Made by a program: the position numbers and the translations under genes. The notes beneath the pieces were generated by a model. That model saw nothing but the letters and a program-made list of their open reading frames with translations. It made no database searches and was not told the origin of the DNA. Positions 43,170 through 52,951 of a stretch of 64,000 bases of DNA are shown here, piece by piece. Origin of the DNA: Myxococcales bacterium UBA1660 (GTDB lineage Bacteria; Myxococcota_A; Polyangia; Polyangiales; Houyiibacteriaceae); assembly GCA_002320815.1 (NCBI GenBank), contig DCLA01000020.1:14557-78556 (forward strand). Reading direction: 5' to 3'. Within the stretch, counting starts at the first letter, position 1. Each line of letters opens with the position of its first letter.

Positions 43170-43234
43170 GCGAAACGCGCTGGCGAAACGCGCTGGCGAA
43201 ACGCGCCGGCGGAACGCGCTGGCGCAACGCGCGG
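43170..43234. repeat. 13-bp tandem repeat, 5 copies
   Basis: Five 13-bp units of GCGAAACGCGCTG and close variants (43170-43182, 43183-43195, 43196-43208, 43209-43221, 43222-43234), the last three each with one or two changes. The array begins 2 bp after the stop of the P-type ATPase homologue. The unit length equals that of the array before the gene, but the sequence differs. Confidence 0.9.
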
Positions 43235-43245
43235 GCCACCCCATG

Positions 43246-43441
43246 TTCGGCGACGACGACCGGCAGGACAGCCCCTCGCAAACCCGATGCGCAAGTTGGC
43301 AAGTGCGTCCCCAAAGCAAGTCGGGGCGTGCTGCACCCCCACGTTCGGCGACGACGACCCGACGAGGGCCCATCGAAGACGAAGCGCGCGACCCGATGCG
43401 CAAGTTGGCAAGTGCGTCCCCAAAGCAAGTCGGGGCGTGCT
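43246..43441. repeat. Direct duplication with an identical 51-bp core
   Basis: A 51-bp sequence starting ACCCGATGCGCAAGTTGGCA is identical at 43282-43332 and 43391-43441. Each copy is preceded by TTCGGCGACGACGACC (43246-43261, 43344-43359), so the duplicated block is about 100 bp, with variable DNA between. Within it GCAAGT recurs three times. Together with the 13-bp array it fills the 312-bp gap 43169-43480 before argH, in which no gene is seen. Confidence 0.9.
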
Positions 43442-43480
43442 CCTCGCGGGGGGAGGCGGCAGGTGCTACCACCGCGCGCG

Positions 43481-44926
<1,446 letters not shown>

Positions 44927-44927
44927 G

Positions 44928-46205
44928 ATGAGCCTGCCCAGCGAAGCCTTCGCCTACGCCGACGGCGTCCTGACTACCAGCGGCGTGGACCTGCGCGCCG
45001 TCGCCGAGGCCCACGGGACCCCGACGTGGGTCTACTCCGGTGAGCGGGTCGACGCCGCGTACCGTTCGATCACCGAAGCCATGGCCCAGGCGAGTGGCGG
45101 CAGCGAGACCCTCATCGCCTACGCCATCAAGGCCAACGGCAACCAGGCGCTCCTGAAGCGCCTGGCGGCCCTCGGCTGCGGCGCGGACATCGTCAGCGGC
45201 GGCGAGCTCCTCCGCGCGCTACGCGCGGGGATCCCGGCGGAGCGCATCGTCTACAGCGGCGTCGGGAAGTCCCGCGCCGAGCTCCGGCTGGCGCTCGAGA
45301 AGGGCATCCGCGCCGTCCACGTGGAGAGCGAGAGCGAGCTCCGGCTCCTGGGAGAGGTCGCCGCGGACCTCGGCACCACCGCGACCATCGCGCTCCGCGT
45401 GAACCCCAACGTGGACGCCGAGACCCACCCCTACATCGCCACCGGGCTCCACTCGACCAAGTTCGGCCTGGAGCTGGACGTGGCCGAGCGGCTGGTCCCC
45501 GAGATCGTGGGCGACGACCGCTTCCACCTCGACGGCGTGAGCTGCCACATCGGGTCCCAGCTCGGGTCCGTCGACCCGCTGCGCGAAGCGGTCACCCTCC
45601 TGGCCCAGTTCGCGCTCCAGTGCCGCGAGCTCGGCGCGCCCATCCGCTCCCTCGACGTGGGCGGCGGTTGGCCCCTCACCTACGGCAACGAGAAGGCCCC
45701 CTACCCCGCCGACGCCGCCTTCGGCGCCGCCATCGCCGAAGGCCTCGAGGCCGCCGGCGCCCGCGACTTCGACCTCATCACCGAGCCCGGCCGGGCGCTC
45801 GTCGGCGACGCGGGCGCGCTGCTGACCTCGGTGCTCGCGATCAAGGACCAGGGCGGCAAGCGCTTCGTGATCCTCGACGGCGCGATGACCGAGCTCATCC
45901 GCCCCAGCCTCTACCAGGCGTACCACGCCATCGTGCCCGTCGTGGCCCCCGAGGGCCCCACCCGGGAGACCGACCTGGTGGGCCCGGTCTGCGAGTCCGG
46001 CGACTTCTTCGCGCGCAGCCGCCCCTTCCCCGAGGTCCGCGAGGGCGACCTGGTCGCCGTGCTCGGCGCCGGCGCCTACGGCCGGGAGATGGCCAGCTCC
46101 TACAACGCGCGCCCCCGCGCCGCCGAGGTCCTCTGCGAGGCCGGGAGCGCCTCCCTCGTGCGCCGCCGGGGTGACGTCGAGAGCCTCTGGGCCGGCGAGG
46201 ACTGA
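44928..46205 (+). CDS. lysA: Diaminopimelate decarboxylase
   Basis: A 425-residue PLP enzyme of alanine-racemase fold making lysine from meso-diaminopimelate. PLP Lys lies in IAYAIKANGN; the SGGELLRALRAG and HIGSQL segments hold phosphate and ring contacts; GGGWPLTYG and EPGRALVGDAG bind PLP phosphate; the C-terminal CESGDFF Cys and AYGREMASSYNARPRAAEVL complete the dimer active site. It lies 1 bp behind argH, on one transcript. Confidence 0.96.
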   Translation: MSLPSEAFAYADGVLTTSGVDLRAVAEAHGTPTWVYSGERVDAAYRSITEAMAQASGGSETLIAYAIKANGNQALLKRLAALGCGADIVSGGELLRALRAGIPAERIVYSGVGKSRAELRLALEKGIRAVHVESESELRLLGEVAADLGTTATIALRVNPNVDAETHPYIATGLHSTKFGLELDVAERLVPEIVGDDRFHLDGVSCHIGSQLGSVDPLREAVTLLAQFALQCRELGAPIRSLDVGGGWPLTYGNEKAPYPADAAFGAAIAEGLEAAGARDFDLITEPGRALVGDAGALLTSVLAIKDQGGKRFVILDGAMTELIRPSLYQAYHAIVPVVAPEGPTRETDLVGPVCESGDFFARSRPFPEVREGDLVAVLGAGAYGREMASSYNARPRAAEVLCEAGSASLVRRRGDVESLWAGED

Positions 46206-46219
46206 CCCCCGCGGTCGCG

Positions 46220-46348
46220 GTGGTCTTCGCCTGGTACGAAGCCGTCCAGACCGACCACGAGCGCCAGATCGAGCGCCAGCTGCCGAAGCTTCGCGAGCGC
46301 AGCGTCCGGTTCTTCGAGCCTGCCCTGGAGCCGCTCACTCCAGGATGA
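46220..46348 (+). CDS. Possible 42-residue protein downstream of lysA
   Basis: A short frame from GTG 46220 to TGA 46348 reads VVFAWYEAVQTDHERQIERQ and continues with a charged, helical-looking stretch before ending LTPG. The composition is protein-like, but it has no clear ribosome-binding site and its 3' end overlaps the convergent fibro-slime gene by 14 bp. It could be a small protein, a remnant or chance. Confidence 0.3.
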   Translation: MVFAWYEAVQTDHERQIERQLPKLRERSVRFFEPALEPLTPG

Positions 46349-47147
46349 AGCACTCGATCGAGGTCTCGATCCGGAAGTTGCTCTCGTTCGTGTGGCGTTC
46401 GGCGTGGAAGACGTCGAGGGAGTAGCGGGTGCCCACCTCGATGCCGAGCTCGGCCGCCTGGGCGTCGAAGTCGATGGTCCCGGCGAGCGCGCCGTGGAGG
46501 CCACCGAGGTCCAGGGCCAGGCGGTCGTTCACGAAGACCCACACGTCGTCGTCGCCGCGGAAGGTGAAGACCTCGCCCCCGCGGTACTGGAAGGTGGCGT
46601 GGATCTCGGTGGTGAAGTGGAAGTTGTGCGGGTTGCCCTCGTTGCCGAAGCCCATGTCGGCCAGCGGGAAGAACGCACTGTTGTCATAGACGTAGTTCCC
46701 GGGCGACTCCTCGGTGAGCGCCAGGCCGACGGTGAAGGGCATGTTCACGCCGTCGACGTCCCGGTACCACTGGTCGAAGTTGTCCGGGCCGGTGGTCTGG
46801 CTGGTCGGACCCGCCGCGGCGTGGACGGGCTTGCCGTCGGCGCCGAGCATGGACTCCACCAGCCCGGTGGTCGCCCCGGAGCCGCCGAACGACTCGAAGT
46901 CCGGGTGAGCGGCGTGGAAGTCGCGCACGGTGGCTTCGAGGTCACCACAGCGCTCCGGGTCGCCGAAGTCCCGGGGCGGACCGAAGTCGGTGGGTCCACT
47001 CGCGTCGCGACCGACCCCCGCGTCGTCGCCGCCTCCCGCGTCCACGCCGCCGCCGCCATCGCGGGCCAAGGTGTCCGAGCCGAGGGTCTCCCCGCAGTCG
47101 CAGGCGACGGTCAGCGAGAGAGCGAGGAAGACGACCGGGGTCCGCAT
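46335..47147 (-). CDS. Fibro-slime domain lipoprotein
   Basis: A 270-residue protein. The signal MRTPVVFLALSLTVAC ends in a lipobox and is followed by a Gly/Asp-rich linker. The remainder matches the fibro-slime domain: LEATVRDFHAAHPDFESF at its start, NMPFTVGLALTEESPGNYVYDNSAFFPLADMGFGNEGNPHNFHFTTEIHATFQYRGGEVFTFRGDDDVWVFVNDRLALDLGGLHG, then YSLDVFHAERHTNESNFRIET. The PA14-like beta-barrel is linked to carbohydrate binding and slime proteins. A role in surface adhesion is inferred. Confidence 0.9.
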   Translation of the reverse strand: MRTPVVFLALSLTVACDCGETLGSDTLARDGGGGVDAGGGDDAGVGRDASGPTDFGPPRDFGDPERCGDLEATVRDFHAAHPDFESFGGSGATTGLVESMLGADGKPVHAAAGPTSQTTGPDNFDQWYRDVDGVNMPFTVGLALTEESPGNYVYDNSAFFPLADMGFGNEGNPHNFHFTTEIHATFQYRGGEVFTFRGDDDVWVFVNDRLALDLGGLHGALAGTIDFDAQAAELGIEVGTRYSLDVFHAERHTNESNFRIETSIECFILE

Positions 47148-47244
47148 CCCGAAAGCTTCGGCGCTGCCCCCAGCGACCGCAAGGCACACCGTTGGCGCGG
47201 TGAGTTTCCGGCAACGCCGAAACCCACCGCGCCTCTCCGGTGCG

Positions 47245-49020
47245 TCAGTGCACGGCGTCGGAGGTGGCGCCGCTGGCCCAGAGCCCGGTGCGCATGCCCT
47301 GCATGCGGGTCTCGACCTCTTCGAGACGCGCGAGGGTCATGCCCACGTCGCCGGCCAGCTTGGTCTGCGCCGCGGCGCCCGAGCTCTTGGCCTCCCGGGC
47401 GGTGCGCACCAGCTCGGCGATGGACCGGCTCATCTCCTCGTTCGCGCGGGTGACGAAGTCGATCAGGCGCTCGCCGAACTCGTCGATGCGCTCGTCGAAG
47501 GCGTCCGCCATCTTCTTGGCGGCGTCGATGACCACCTTCGGGGCCTCTTCCTTCGCGCGCTCCTTGACCTGCTTGTCGGCGCGGCCCCGGAAGACCAGCG
47601 CGAGCACCGGCGCCGCGAGGGCCAGCGCGCCGCCGACCAGCACGTTGGAGAGCACCATCAGGGTCACGCCGAAGGCGCCGACGGCGAAGACGCCCACGTC
47701 GTAGGCGAAGGTGTTCACGTCGAGGTCGAGCTCGGTGGAGTCGTCCCCCAGCACCGCGCGCAGATGCTCCGCCCGGGCCGAGGCGTCTTCGGTCACGAAG
47801 GCGATGGCCTCTTCGGCCACCTTCTCCAGGCGCGTCGCGATGGCCTCGGCCTGCTCCTCGGCGAGGTTCTTGAACTTCTCCTCGATGAAGCCGCCGAGGT
47901 GCTTCCGCAGATCCTTGGCGTCGCTCTGCTCGATCTCCCCGGGGAGCTGGTCGGCGAAGCGACGGGCGAAGCCCTCGACGTCGGCGCGGACCACCGCCTT
48001 GACCGCGCTGACCGACTCGCGGATGCGCGCCTTGCGCTCGCTCATCCGCTCGGCGCTCTGCTCGAGGTCTTCCTCGAGGGTCTTCAGGCGCCGCTCCAGC
48101 TCGGCCTGGTCCATCGCCAGGGCCCGCTTCTGGACCTCGATACCGGTCTTGAGCGTCGCCGCGGTGCGGATGCCGTCCCCGAGCGCGTTGTCGAGGAGGA
48201 CTCGGCCGCGCTCGTCGCGCAGGAAGGTGCGCAGATGCTCGACCAGCTCGTCCATGCCGGAGGTGCTCCGGTCGCCCTCGAGGGCCTGCTCGGCGCTCAC
48301 GCCGAAGACGATGGGGTCGGCCATCAGCTTGCCCAGGTTGAGCCGGGCGTAGGCCAGGGCCTCCTCGCGCTCCTCGTCGTCGAGGATGTCCATCTTGTTC
48401 ACGACGAAGACGACCTTGTCGCGCGACTGGGCGAGGAGCTTGCTGGCCACGAAGGCCCGCTCGGACTCCTTGAGGATCTGTCCGGCGTCCAGGAGGAACA
48501 GGATGGCGTCCGAGCGCGGGATGTAGCCGTAGGTGATCTCGGCCCGCGCCTCGTTGATGTCGTTCACGCCCGGCGTGTCCACCAGGACCACGCCCTCCTC
48601 GAGGAAGGGCGCGGGGTACTTCACGTCCAGGTGCTTCACCGCGTCGGCCTGGGCCGCTCCGCCGACCTCGTACTGCTCGAGCTCGCCGATGGCGACGTCC
48701 TTCTCCCCCGCGTCGCCGACCGCCTTGGCGGTCTGGGTCTCGCCGTGGGCCACGTGGTGGATCACCGCGGTGGTCGGCGTGACGCCCATGGGCAGGAGCG
48801 GCGCGCCGAGGAGCGCGTTCACGAAGGTCGTCTTGCCGTGGTTGAACTCCCCGAGGACCACCAGGTGGAAGCGCTCGTCGCGCAGCCGCGGGATCCGGTC
48901 GTCGCGCAGCTTGCGCGCCAGGGACTTGGCTCCGGCCTCGTCGGCCAGCGCCGCCACGTCCCGGAGGCTCCGTAGCGCCTGCTGCTTCAGCTCGCCGTAG
49001 CGGCTCGTCGTCTCGCTCAT
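47245..49020 (-). CDS. Bacterial dynamin-like GTPase
   Basis: A 591-residue large GTPase. G1 is GEFNHGKT (57-64), G2 region GVTPTTAVIHH, G3 DTPG (148-151) and G4 NKMD (208-211). A long helical bundle follows (about 285-435), then a hydrophobic hairpin (about 443-477) that could insert into membrane, then a second helical stretch. This is the layout of bacterial dynamin-like proteins that remodel or fuse membranes. The start overlaps the stop of the M48 protease (ATGA), so they are coupled. A membrane stress or repair role for the pair is inference. Confidence 0.9.
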   Translation of the reverse strand: MSETTSRYGELKQQALRSLRDVAALADEAGAKSLARKLRDDRIPRLRDERFHLVVLGEFNHGKTTFVNALLGAPLLPMGVTPTTAVIHHVAHGETQTAKAVGDAGEKDVAIGELEQYEVGGAAQADAVKHLDVKYPAPFLEEGVVLVDTPGVNDINEARAEITYGYIPRSDAILFLLDAGQILKESERAFVASKLLAQSRDKVVFVVNKMDILDDEEREEALAYARLNLGKLMADPIVFGVSAEQALEGDRSTSGMDELVEHLRTFLRDERGRVLLDNALGDGIRTAATLKTGIEVQKRALAMDQAELERRLKTLEEDLEQSAERMSERKARIRESVSAVKAVVRADVEGFARRFADQLPGEIEQSDAKDLRKHLGGFIEEKFKNLAEEQAEAIATRLEKVAEEAIAFVTEDASARAEHLRAVLGDDSTELDLDVNTFAYDVGVFAVGAFGVTLMVLSNVLVGGALALAAPVLALVFRGRADKQVKERAKEEAPKVVIDAAKKMADAFDERIDEFGERLIDFVTRANEEMSRSIAELVRTAREAKSSGAAAQTKLAGDVGMTLARLEEVETRMQGMRTGLWASGATSDAVH

Positions 49021-49952
49021 TCGCTTCCCTTCTCGGTGTCGTCGGCGACGGGGAGCTCCCCCGGCATCTCGCCCTTGGCGTTGATCTTTACGATGTCGGT
49101 GGTCCGCTCGTCGACCGTCTTCAGGTCCAGCCCGTCCTGCCCGAGGCCGACGGCCTTGCGGTAGTAGGCGCTCTCCCCGAAGACCCGCAGCGCGGCGATG
49201 CGCTTGGGTAGCGCGGGGTGCGAGTCGAAGATCTCGGTGAAGCGCCCGACGCCCTTCCGGGCCTCCTCGAGCTGGTCCATATAGGCCTCGACGTCGATGG
49301 CGTCGTAGTGCTTGGTGGAACCGGAGGCCATCTTCACGAAGGTCCGCTCGGCGACCCCGATGTCCCCGCAGCAGAGCGCGCCGGCGCGGTCGCAGGTGAT
49401 CTCCGCGCGGCGGGACCAGGTGCGCAACGCGGCCTGCACCACCGGCTGCAGGGGTCGCAGGATCGCCGGGAGCTGCGAGAGGAGGAGCATGGTGGTCAGG
49501 TAGACCACGTGGCCGTTCTGGATGTGGCCCATCTCGTGGCCGATGACGAAGCGCAGCTCGTCTTCGGTGAAGTGATCCACCAGCTTCGAGTGGACCACGA
49601 TGAACGAGTCCTCCTGGGTCCCGAAGGTGAAGGCGTTCATCACCGGGCTGTTGGAGATGTAGAGGGCCGGCATCGCGATGCCCAGGACGTCGGCGCATTC
49701 CTTGGCCAGGGCGTGGACCTGGGGGAGCTGGCGCGGACCGACCTTGAGAGAGTTGGCGATGAAGCGATGCTGGAAGAGGTGCTTCTGGCCGCGGACCAAC
49801 GAGGCCACCACCAGCTTCAGCGGACGGAACTTGTCGAACCCGCGGAGCATGGTGAGGTCCGGACCGAAGGCGTAGCGGGTCTCCTCGGCCATGCCGCCGA
49901 GGGCTCCGCTCTCGCGCTTGCTGACGTATGCGTCGAAGCTGAATTCGCTCAC
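49017..49952 (-). CDS. M48-family metalloprotease
   Basis: A 311-residue zinc protease from GTG 49952, with GGAGG about 5 nt upstream. The catalytic HEMGH (139-143) is followed by helix and AEITCDRAGALCCGD holding the third zinc ligand, as in HtpX/Oma1/BepA relatives. Hydrophobic stretches (TTMLLLSQLPAIL) may touch the membrane, but no signal peptide is present. It precedes the dynamin-like gene with a 4-bp overlap. The association recalls Oma1 control of the dynamin Opa1 in mitochondria, which is analogy only. Confidence 0.88.
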   Translation of the reverse strand: MSEFSFDAYVSKRESGALGGMAEETRYAFGPDLTMLRGFDKFRPLKLVVASLVRGQKHLFQHRFIANSLKVGPRQLPQVHALAKECADVLGIAMPALYISNSPVMNAFTFGTQEDSFIVVHSKLVDHFTEDELRFVIGHEMGHIQNGHVVYLTTMLLLSQLPAILRPLQPVVQAALRTWSRRAEITCDRAGALCCGDIGVAERTFVKMASGSTKHYDAIDVEAYMDQLEEARKGVGRFTEIFDSHPALPKRIAALRVFGESAYYRKAVGLGQDGLDLKTVDERTTDIVKINAKGEMPGELPVADDTEKGSE

Positions 49953-50114
49953 TGGACCTCCATGCCCCCGGCTCGGGAGCCACGCGAGAACAGTAGGCCT
50001 GGGGCTCGGGCGTGACAACGGTGCACGCGAACCCAACGGCTCGGCGCCCCCCGCGATTCCACCGACCGCCGCGGAGGATGACTATGTCGTCACGTTCTGG
50101 TAGGCGGGCAGGCC

Positions 50115-51167
50115 ATGGGCATCACGATCCTCGGCACCGGCCACCACGTCCCCGGCGTCCCCGTCACCAACGACCAGCTCTCCGCGGTGATGGAGACCAG
50201 CGACGAGTGGATCTACCCGCGCACCGGCATCAAGCAGCGCCACTTCGTCGCCGAGGGCGAAGGGGTGAGCGATCTGGCCCTCAAGGCCAGCCAGCGGGCG
50301 CTGGCCAACGCGGGCGTCGACGCCGAAGAGGTCGACTTCATCGTCTTCGCCACCATGACCCCGGAGTTCATCTTCCCGGGGGCCGGCGGGCTCCTGGGCG
50401 CCAAGCTGGGCATCCCGCGCGTGCCCGCGCTGGACATCCGCCAGCAGTGCGCGGCGATGCCCTTCGGGATGCAGGTCGCCAACGGCCTGGTGGCCACCGG
50501 CGCGGCCAAGACGATCCTCCTGGTGGGAGCCGACGCCCACGCCGGCTTCATGCCCTGGGAGGACTGGGACGTGCTCTACGGCGAGAGCGACCGCCCGGTG
50601 AGCCAGGAGGCCATGGAGCGCGGCACCCGGCATCGGGGCCTGGCGGTGCTCTTCGGCGACGGCGCGGCGGCCATGGTGCTCCGCGAGGGCGGCGAGGACC
50701 GGGGGTTCCTGGGCGCCGATCTCCACACCGACGGGCGGCTCTTCGACCGCATCTACATCGCCTCGGGCGGCTTCCGCAGCCGCCCCTACTTCACCCCGGA
50801 GATGTACGAGCGGGAGGAGCACATCCCCAAGATGCAGGGCCGGGACCTCTTCAAGGTGGCGGTCACCGAGCTGAGCCGCTCGGTGCGCACGGTCTGCGAG
50901 AAGTGCGCCGTGACCCTCGACGACGTCGACTGGTTCATCGCTCACCAGGCCAACGACCGCATCAACGGCGCGGTGCGCCAGGCCCTGAAGCTCCCCGAAT
51001 CCAAGGTCCCCTCCAACATCGCCAAGTACGGGAACACGTCGGCGGCGACGATCGGGCTCCTCCTCGACGAGCTCCGCCGGGGCGGCGAGGTGAAGGAGGG
51101 CCAGCTCATCTGCTTCCTCGCCCTGGGCTCCGGCCTCAACTGGGGCTCGGTCTTGATGCGACTCTGA
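50115..51167 (+). CDS. Beta-ketoacyl-ACP synthase III-like protein (FabH family)
   Basis: A 350-residue thiolase-fold condensing enzyme. Catalytic triad: Cys112 in IRQQCAAMPFG, His277 in AHQAN and Asn307 in YGNTSAA. GDGAAAMVL and the ending LALGSGLNWGSVLMRL are standard. It could start fatty acid synthesis or make another beta-keto product. It lies alone, next to a convergent TetR regulator and far from other fab genes, which favours a specialised function. The upstream gap 49953-50114 between divergent genes contains no strong consensus promoter that I can see. Confidence 0.92.
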   Translation: MGITILGTGHHVPGVPVTNDQLSAVMETSDEWIYPRTGIKQRHFVAEGEGVSDLALKASQRALANAGVDAEEVDFIVFATMTPEFIFPGAGGLLGAKLGIPRVPALDIRQQCAAMPFGMQVANGLVATGAAKTILLVGADAHAGFMPWEDWDVLYGESDRPVSQEAMERGTRHRGLAVLFGDGAAAMVLREGGEDRGFLGADLHTDGRLFDRIYIASGGFRSRPYFTPEMYEREEHIPKMQGRDLFKVAVTELSRSVRTVCEKCAVTLDDVDWFIAHQANDRINGAVRQALKLPESKVPSNIAKYGNTSAATIGLLLDELRRGGEVKEGQLICFLALGSGLNWGSVLMRL

Positions 51168-51177
51168 GCCCGGTCGC

Positions 51178-51786
51178 TCAGGCGGTCCCTTCGGCCGGCG
51201 CGGCCAGCGCGCCGCCCGCGAGCGCGTCGGCCAGGCGGGCCAGCGCGTCGCTCACCGCCGCCTGGGCCTCCACTCGGCCCGAGGCGCGGACCAGCGCGAC
51301 GAGGTCCTCGTCTTCCAGGGCGGCGAAGTGCTGGGCCCCCCAGGTCAGGCATTGGACGATCACCCGGCGGTCCTGCTCGCTCCACCCCGCGCCCCAGGGC
51401 TCGCGGGTGGTGATGTCCAGGAGGTGCTCCATCTGCCGCTGCCGCCGCTGGGGCAGCGACCAACTCTCGACCCAGGTGCCGATGCGGCGACGGACGTCGC
51501 TCCGGCTGTGGAAGAGGTGGCCGACGAGCTGCTCGACCAGGACGCCCGCGCGGGCCTTGCCCTTCTTCCGCATCCAGCCCTCCACCAGGTCGGAGATCAC
51601 GCTGTGGTAGCGCTCGAGCGCAGCGTCCATGAGCGCCGACCGGGAGGCGAAGTAGTAGGTCACCGTGCCGGGGCTGAGCCCGGCCTTGCGCGCGATGGCG
51701 CGGACGGAGAGTCCGCCGCCCTCGTGGCCGGTGACCACTTCCAGGATTCGATCGATGGGATGTGCTTCCGCGGTGAGTGCAGCCAT
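51178..51786 (-). CDS. TetR-family transcriptional regulator
   Basis: About 202 residues. ATG 51786 has AGAGGGGG just upstream; an in-frame start at 51828 would add 14 residues. The N-terminal helix-turn-helix is LSVRAIARKAGLSPGTVTYYFASRSALMDAALERY, the diagnostic TetR pattern, followed by a helical ligand domain. It is convergent with the FabH-like gene, and its own leader contains a 16-bp palindrome. The ligand is unknown; a lipid-related signal is a guess from the neighbour. Confidence 0.9.
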   Translation of the reverse strand: MAALTAEAHPIDRILEVVTGHEGGGLSVRAIARKAGLSPGTVTYYFASRSALMDAALERYHSVISDLVEGWMRKKGKARAGVLVEQLVGHLFHSRSDVRRRIGTWVESWSLPQRRQRQMEHLLDITTREPWGAGWSEQDRRVIVQCLTWGAQHFAALEDEDLVALVRASGRVEAQAAVSDALARLADALAGGALAAPAEGTA

Positions 51787-51854
51787 GCCCCCTCTAGGAG
51801 CAAGGGCCGTTCCACCCATCAAAAGCACGAAAAGCCCGTGCCGAGGGAATGATC

Positions 51855-51870
51855 GTGAAGTTCACTTCAC
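51855..51870 (-). promoter_or_regulatory. Palindromic candidate operator upstream of the TetR gene
   Basis: GTGAAGTTCACTTCAC has perfect 6-bp arms (GTGAAG/CTTCAC) around four bases, 69 bp upstream of the regulator's ATG. Local DNA is AT-richer than its surroundings. It is probably a TetR autoregulation site. Confidence 0.5.
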
Positions 51871-51920
51871 ACGGACCTCGACGCCCGTTCGCAGGAGCGA
51901 GAGCGGAATCCTCTACGGCT

Positions 51921-52376
51921 TCAGTCCTCGTCGAGGCGAGCTTCCCAGCGCTCGCGCTGGGCCGGCGTCCCGAGGTCGTGCTCGAGGAGCCACTCCACCA
52001 GGTCGTCGTCGATCAGGTCCACCACGGTGTCCGAGCGCTCGATGACCTGGGCGGCGACGACCTCGATGTCCAGCTCGTCGTCCACGTCGAGATCGGAGTG
52101 CACCAGGAGGAGACCGCGGTCGTCGAGGCCGACCTTCACGTCCCAGTAGCGCGCGTTGAGGGCCAGGCACCAGAGCAGGAAGGAGCGACCGCTGCCCGCC
52201 GGGGGCGGCACCGCGGCGCTCACCCGCAGCATCTCCGCCTCCGGATCGTGGTCGACCGCGACGGTCACCTCCCCGAAGCGCCCGTCGACGATCGCCCGCA
52301 GACCGTCCGGAGTCATCGTTACGCCATCGAGGTCTTCCTCGACGTGATCGAAGAGCTCGCCCATCAAATCCCGCAT
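51921..52376 (-). CDS. YbjN-like hypothetical protein
   Basis: A 151-residue acidic cytosolic protein. The arrangement (VAVDHDPEAEMLRVSAAVPPP, a helix CLALNARYWDVKVGLDDRGLLLVHSDL, then a C-terminal helical VVAAQVIERSDTVVDLIDDDLVEWLL) resembles the YbjN/type III chaperone-like fold. That assignment is from pattern only. It is divergent from the CoA-binding protein gene at 52421. Confidence 0.65.
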   Translation of the reverse strand: MRDLMGELFDHVEEDLDGVTMTPDGLRAIVDGRFGEVTVAVDHDPEAEMLRVSAAVPPPAGSGRSFLLWCLALNARYWDVKVGLDDRGLLLVHSDLDVDDELDIEVVAAQVIERSDTVVDLIDDDLVEWLLEHDLGTPAQRERWEARLDED

Positions 52377-52420
52377 CGCGCCCGATGATGGGGCCTCGAT
52401 CGCCCGGGCGCCAGGCCGAC

Positions 52421-52870
52421 ATGACCCAGCAAAGCAATCCCTCCGCCCCCGGGCGCCGCCTCACCGACCGGACCGCCATCGACGCGGTCGCCCAGGACGC
52501 CAGCGCCGTCGCGGTCCTGGGTATCCGCTCCGAAGCCCACGCGCAGAAGCCCGCGCACTACGTCCCGGCGCGGCTCCAGAGGCTCGGCGTGCGCATCGTC
52601 CCCGTCCCCGTCTACGAGCCGGAGGTGTCCGAGATGCTCGGCGAGCCGGTCGTGCGCGACCTGCGGGAGGCCGGGCCGGTGGACATCGTCTGCGTCTTCC
52701 GCCGCCCCGAAGATGTCACCGGGCATCTGGAGGACCTGCTGGCGCTGCACCCACCGGTCGTCTGGCTCCAGAGCGGCATCCGCAACGAGGAAGTCGCCGA
52801 CGCCCTCACCGCGGCGGGGATCGACGTGGTGCAGGACGAGTGCCTGATGGTGCGCCGAATGGCCGGCTGA
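52421..52870 (+). CDS. CoA-binding domain protein (YccU-like)
   Basis: A 149-residue single-domain Rossmann protein from ATG 52421 (ATG 52385 also possible). Motifs of the succinyl-CoA synthetase-like CoA-binding fold are VAVLGIRSEAHAQKPAHYVPARLQRLGVRIVPVPV, PVDIVCVFRRPEDVTGHLEDLLAL, VVWLQSGIRNEEVADALTAAGIDVVQDECLMV. Stand-alone members have unknown exact function. No acyl-CoA ligase beta part is nearby. Confidence 0.88.
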   Translation: MTQQSNPSAPGRRLTDRTAIDAVAQDASAVAVLGIRSEAHAQKPAHYVPARLQRLGVRIVPVPVYEPEVSEMLGEPVVRDLREAGPVDIVCVFRRPEDVTGHLEDLLALHPPVVWLQSGIRNEEVADALTAAGIDVVQDECLMVRRMAG

Positions 52871-52889
52871 CGTTCGGCCGAGGGGCGAT

Positions 52890-52904
52890 CGACGTCACAC
52901 GTCG
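52890..52904 (+). promoter_or_regulatory. Inverted repeat upstream of the RHH gene
   Basis: CGACGTCACACGTCG has perfect 6-bp arms with a 3-bp centre, 47 bp upstream of the GTG start of the ribbon-helix-helix protein. Such dyads are typical RHH binding sites, so autoregulation is plausible. Confidence 0.45.
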
Positions 52905-52951
52905 TGAGACGTATCGGTGCCGAGGGCCTCACGGGGTGATACGCTCCGCCC

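Noticed and set aside
40898..43441. Repeat blocks considered as CRISPR arrays
   Set aside because: Units are tandem with no unique spacers (13 bp) or occur only twice (51 bp), and no cas gene is near.
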